The translations under genes were made by a program, and so were the position numbers. From Atherinomorus stipes (Eukaryota; Chordata; Actinopteri; Atheriniformes; Atherinidae), in contig JALJCO010003433.1 in the NCBI GenBank assembly GCA_023101725.1, positions 620,001 through 684,000 of the forward strand: DNA of 64,000 bases, given 5' to 3'. Position 1 is the first letter of the stretch; every line of letters begins with the position of its first letter. The notes beneath the pieces were generated by a model. That model had not been told where the DNA came from, made no database searches, and saw only the letters and a list, made by a program, of their open reading frames with translations. Shown here piece by piece: positions 60,501 through 64,000 of this stretch.

Positions 60501-62959
60501 GTTGACTAATCCTGTTTAAAAGAAAAGTTGATGAAGGTGAAATAAAAAGTCAGTTTTCAGTTTGTAATCTGGGTAGATTTTCTTAACAGCATGCAAGATA
60601 ATCTCAATCTCAGCTCTGTGCATACTCAGAACAAGGGTTTACAACTGCCGCTGGGGGGTGGATCAACATGTACGGGGATGCAGTTTTGTCCACAAAAGCT
60701 CCAAACCCCATCCGCAGTTTGCTCGTGGTTTTGCCCATGGTGGCGGCAAGCTTGTTGCCCAAGTTGCTCAGCCGATACAAGTCATCCTTCATTGAAAATG
60801 AAAGATCCATCAGGTAGTAGAGGTCCACGGGGTAATCCTCCACCTGTTTCACACGCATGGTAAAACGCTTTGAATCACCTGAGAGGAAAAGAGAAGGCCA
60901 AAGAAGTACTTTAGCTTTATTTTATTTTTTAGGTGAAAATGAAAGCACAGGAATCAGACTTCATCTATGTCGGGTTGATAAATGAAAACTTTGAAGTAGT
61001 TTGAGTGACAACATACCTGGTCGCAGTGTCATGTGGAGTTTCTGAGGCCTGACCTGAGTGACGTCATCAGCTATACCCGAAGCCTTGTCGCTGAGTGGGT
61101 CATCCCTCTGAATGTTCAAGGTGCTGGAGGGAAACTCCAAAGCTGCTGCGCCACACCCTTCATCCAGCAGATTTTGTTTTAGATCACAGCGAGAAACGCT
61201 GGATCCTCCCCTCCCAAACTCCTGAAACAACCACATGCATTCTGTTGGACACTCAAATAAAGAGTTCATGTATAAGAAAAAGTTCACATTAAAGGATTTT
61301 CAACACAGGGGATTTTGCTTCTGATTTTACTACTGAAGATTCAGCATGAAGAATCATGAAGAGACAGTAGCAAAAATGCAGTGACGGATAGGCTTCTGTT
61401 GCAACTTGCTGGAGCCATAATGGGAGGGACAGCTATGTTTCTTTTATTTTCCTTTCTTTTACCTTCTGAGAGCACCATGCACAGCTCGGGTGAACAGCCA
61501 GGCACTGTTTACAAGTAGTGACTCCTCGTGATGTGCAAATGTTAGAGCCTGTAAAAATGACACCAATGGGGAGAAAAAGACATAATTACACTGATAATTG
61601 TTGCCAAATCTATCTACACTCATAAAAAATAGGGATATTTGGCTTATTGTATGATGTCAGTCAGAATTAACTTAAAATGCACTATATCCTTTCCAACCTT
61701 TCCATAAAATCAAAGAAGTATCAGTACAGCATAAACTTTTTTATATTTTTCATAAATTTCACCTGAAAGCTAAATCTCTGAAACTCTTCAGGAATATATA
61801 GCAGTAATGCAATCTGACACTATCTGCTCCCAAATCAACTCAAAGTATTTAAAATGCATTAGATTGACAGTGTCAAGTGCTTCTTCAGCCCTTGAGAATA
61901 TTCACTGATCAGTTCTGATCGACCTATGTTCTTGAAGAACCCTTAATGAAAAAAAAAAAGACATCACTAACATATTCTCAGCTTTATGCTTTCATTTCAA
62001 GCTTCTTGTCACAAATAAGGCCTTCTGGCTACGTCTTTTGATACAACCAAAGTTAATGTCTCACCATAAAGCCTGTTTTTTCAATCTTACTGTGGCATTA
62101 ATGAAATGCTGCAGAACAAAATCAAGGTCAGCATGAGCTCACTGATCTCACTAAACCACATCACAAAAATGTGATAGGGATACAAAGCATGACCTAAAAG
62201 TAGTCTTATTTTAAATGTTATTTTTGACTTAACAATATTGTTGTACAGCTTATGACCCCCATCTATTCACTTAGGGACCTGGTTTCAAAATGTCTTTTTT
62301 CAGGTTGCCAAAATCCAGTTTCATGCGCCCAGATGATTTAAAGAAAGCTAAAGACGATACAGCTCAACTCCTCTCTTTGTGGACATGGCACAAGCTTTGT
62401 AGTCAAAACCTCGCAGGCCCCCTGCTCTTTGGAGACCCCCTCGAGAGATTAAAGACCCCACTGTGAACCACTGGATAAGAGAACAGTGAGCTGGAGTTTA
62501 TTTTGTGCCTAAAATGAGCAGTTTAAAACAAATTAGGAAGGAAATGATTACATTTATTATTCGATACTCAAAGAAAGCGGTGTAAGAGGGAACGTGTGGA
62601 GGTTACCTCGCCCTGGGAAACGCATCCAGCTGTTTTCGCTCCCTTATAAGGAAAAGTGGAGAACGCTTCAGTGGAGCGGCGCAATTACATTAAACAGAGG
62701 CAGCCAACAATAAATGAACCAGTTCCCTTTGAGAGTATCAGGTTTTATTAAATAATTGTCACCACCAACACATCAGCCACAGCTATTATTGATAGAATAT
62801 GACACCTAAATGAACCATGACGGGTTGGAAAGGCACCAGGTCGCTTTAACAGGTGAAACTTTGAAAAGTGAACACAAGAAAGAAAACTTACCGCAGATAA
62901 TTGACACCGAGGAGAAAAAGAGAAAAAAGTAAAGCTACGCGGTTTAATGAAGATCCCAT
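48568..62959 (-). CDS. itgb3: Integrin beta-3, complete apart from doubt about exon 1
   Basis: This is the beta subunit of alphaIIb-beta3 and alphaV-beta3, a surface receptor for RGD ligands such as fibrinogen and vitronectin. Exons: 62892 or 62908-62959, 61463-61548 (PSI domain), 61017-61221, 60626-60878, 60349-60511, 59745-59906, 59548-59643, 59350-59439, 59138-59272, 58636-59065, 50616-50838, 49529-49629, 49231-49350, 48717-48883 and 48568-48636. Length is about 783 residues (human 788). The beta-I domain has the MIDAS motif DLSFSMKDD, then [20 protein letters not shown] and [10 protein letters not shown]. Four cysteine-rich EGF repeats follow, then a tail domain, a membrane helix ([20 protein letters not shown]) and a cytoplasmic tail with [24 protein letters not shown] and NVTY. 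Wording such as [15 protein letters not shown] fits beta-3 over beta-1, -5 and -6. The specificity loop is CSEISQQC, and the protein ends GGNY rather than RGT. Which fish paralogue (a or b) cannot be told here. Confidence 0.95.
56785..57206. mobile_element. TTAA-flanked MITE
   Basis: Inverted ends AGACACACAACGTAACTTTTAG and its facing AAGTTCCGTTGTGTGTCT are flanked by TTAA at 56781-56784 and 57207-57210. A TTAA duplication points to piggyBac or Kolobok; the ends lack the CCC start of piggyBac. The interior (56990-57165) is copy 3 of the repeat also seen at 13545 and 25785. Confidence 0.7.
57270..58240 (-). mobile_element. Long-TIR Tc1-like transposon, internally deleted
   Basis: Arms 57270-57500 and about 57940-58235 are diverged inverted copies; CAGCTAAATGTGTGGGTA at the left faces TACCGACATATTTAGCTG at the right. 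Between them, on the minus strand, is the 3' part of a Tc1-like transposase with recognisable wording (CCTCAACAAGCTGAACCC, TGTGGGATGATCTTGGGTG) and many stops. The 5' coding part is missing. Confidence 0.65.
59964..60311. mobile_element. hAT-like MITE with exact 8-bp target duplication
   Basis: The ends TAGGGATGTAATGAT and ATCGTTACATCCCTA are inverted with one mismatch. ATCAGAGA is repeated at 59956-59963 and 60312-60319. The element is 348 bp, has no coding capacity, and sits in the itgb3 intron between the exons at 59906 and 60349. Confidence 0.9.
62892..62959 (-). CDS. itgb3: Proposed signal-peptide exon of itgb3; reading phase unresolved
   Basis: An ATG at 62959 opens [18 protein letters not shown], a good signal peptide, and the exon meets a strong donor (CTGCG|GTAAGT) at 62892. 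That donor leaves phase 2, whereas exon 2 at 61548 (junction, then SNICTSRG) needs phase 1. Joined as they stand, the frame would hit a stop. A weaker donor, CTCG|GTGTCA, at 62908 gives phase 1 and an in-frame join. Phase 1 is also what I recall for the human gene. A one-base assembly error is the other simple explanation. Confidence 0.6.
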
Positions 62960-64000
62960 GACTGGAGAGTAGCCTAACGGAGTCGGTTTCAAATGTGGGC
63001 TTGTTTCACTTCTTCTCGGTTTGAACGCCTTTCCTCTTTCCGCGTGCAGCTGGGTCGAACATTGCCTCATCCATCTATCTCAAACCAACATTTATGACAT
63101 GCTCACACTTGTTTCTCAAAGGTTTGCCACCTTTGCTAATACCTGATAATGAATCAATTATCTGACTAATACGCAAAGTCTCGCTTAATTTAAACAACTG
63201 GACTTCAGTTTTACTTCATGGACTGAGTCTGGAAATTCTGAAAACCACAAATATGAGTGATGCCTGGAAAGACAGGGTGTTACTTTTCTATAAACTCTGC
63301 CAGTATGTGGACGATTTAGTGGTTCACCGCTTTGGTAATCATTTATTAAATCACAGGGTTTTCTGACTTAAAATCTGAGAGCAAAAGGATGTTAAACAGT
63401 CAAAATAAAGGAATATGAATGAACTCGTAAACCTTTAAGAAAACATTAAAGATCAGACAGTTTAGAATAAAAATTAAACCAAACCTGTAGAAGATCATTG
63501 AAATTTTGAATTTAACTACGTATTAATATTAGTCTATTGACTTGTCTTACAGTTTGAAATAACTTAAAGGTCTAGATACTTTCCATGCCACACTGTCCTC
63601 TGCTGGACTGTAAGGTGTATTCTACAGTTAACCTGCACAAATAGTTGAGAAAACAGCCAAACTAGCACAACTGGAAAACTTGAACCATAATCTTGGATGT
63701 TTTTACAGAAGTTTAACAGACTTTACCTAAATTTTGATTGTATTTATAGGAGAAGATTTAAAATGTATTGTATAAATGCACATTTAGCAGGCATTCCAAC
63801 ATATGGTTAACATCTGGATGTGCTCTTTGTTGTGTACTATCAAAGGGTAATCTGAGCTCCCTAAAAAATATGAATGGGGTAAGTCTGCGCCACAGAAATC
63901 AGTATCCCATTGAAATAAATGTTGGAACTTTCATATATTTACCAGGATTTGAAATAAGTGAAAAGCACAAAAAAGGCACAAAGTGGGATTACAAAGAACA
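62960..64000. other. itgb3 upstream region
   Basis: It should hold the itgb3 5'UTR and promoter just right of 62959. No TATA box, CpG island or other gene is recognised in the remaining AT-rich kilobase. Confidence 0.5.

Overview
The window looks like nuclear DNA of a ray-finned (teleost) fish. All recognisable genes are multi-exon vertebrate genes with GT-AG introns. The introns are fairly short, and the spacers hold fish-type DNA transposons, a tRNA-derived SINE-like piece and many microsatellites. I see no bacterial, viral or plasmid organisation, no CRISPR array and no rRNA or tRNA gene. Gene identities rest on reading the exon translations and on remembered family sequences, because no search could be run.

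Four protein genes lie head to tail on the minus strand. (1) mrc2 (Endo180) runs from its proposed first coding exon at 20708 down to 1362 and continues off the left edge. The window holds the N-terminal part: signal region, ricin-type CysR domain, fibronectin type II domain, CTLD1, CTLD2 and most of CTLD3. (2) tlk2 (Tousled-like kinase 2) is complete: 20 coding exons at 23560-33479 sum to exactly 2100 bp, with two candidate 5'UTR exons reaching about 34860. (3) mettl2a (tRNA m3C methyltransferase family) is complete: nine exons at 39893-42444, 1059 bp. (4) itgb3 (integrin beta-3) is complete except for doubt over exon 1: 15 coding exons at 48568-62959.

METTL2A-TLK2-MRC2 adjacency is known from human chromosome 17q23, so this is a conserved block, here with itgb3 next to it. 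The genes do not form a pathway. They cover collagen uptake and remodelling (mrc2), cell-matrix and platelet adhesion (itgb3), chromatin assembly and genome stability (tlk2) and tRNA modification (mettl2a).

Mobile and repeated DNA fills the introns and spacers. It includes a 293-bp foldback element (832-1124), a Harbinger-like element with TAA duplications (3260-4046), two hAT-like MITEs with exact 8-bp duplications (12961-13151 and 59964-60311), two copies of one Tc1-like family (10815-12110 and 37626-39412), a TTAA-flanked element (56785-57206), a long-TIR Tc1-like relic (57270-58240), a perfect 60-bp palindrome (44002-44061), a 940-bp-period duplication of a CTGTCTCACAGT-type satellite (45127-46590) and about 700 bp of almost pure A/T (8848-9552).

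I did not find a new multi-gene system. The points most worth checking are the beta-3 tail that lacks the RGT end, the altered beta-3 specificity loop, the WDD change in mrc2 CTLD2, the itgb3 exon 1 phase conflict, and an itgb3 intron that is mostly one MITE.
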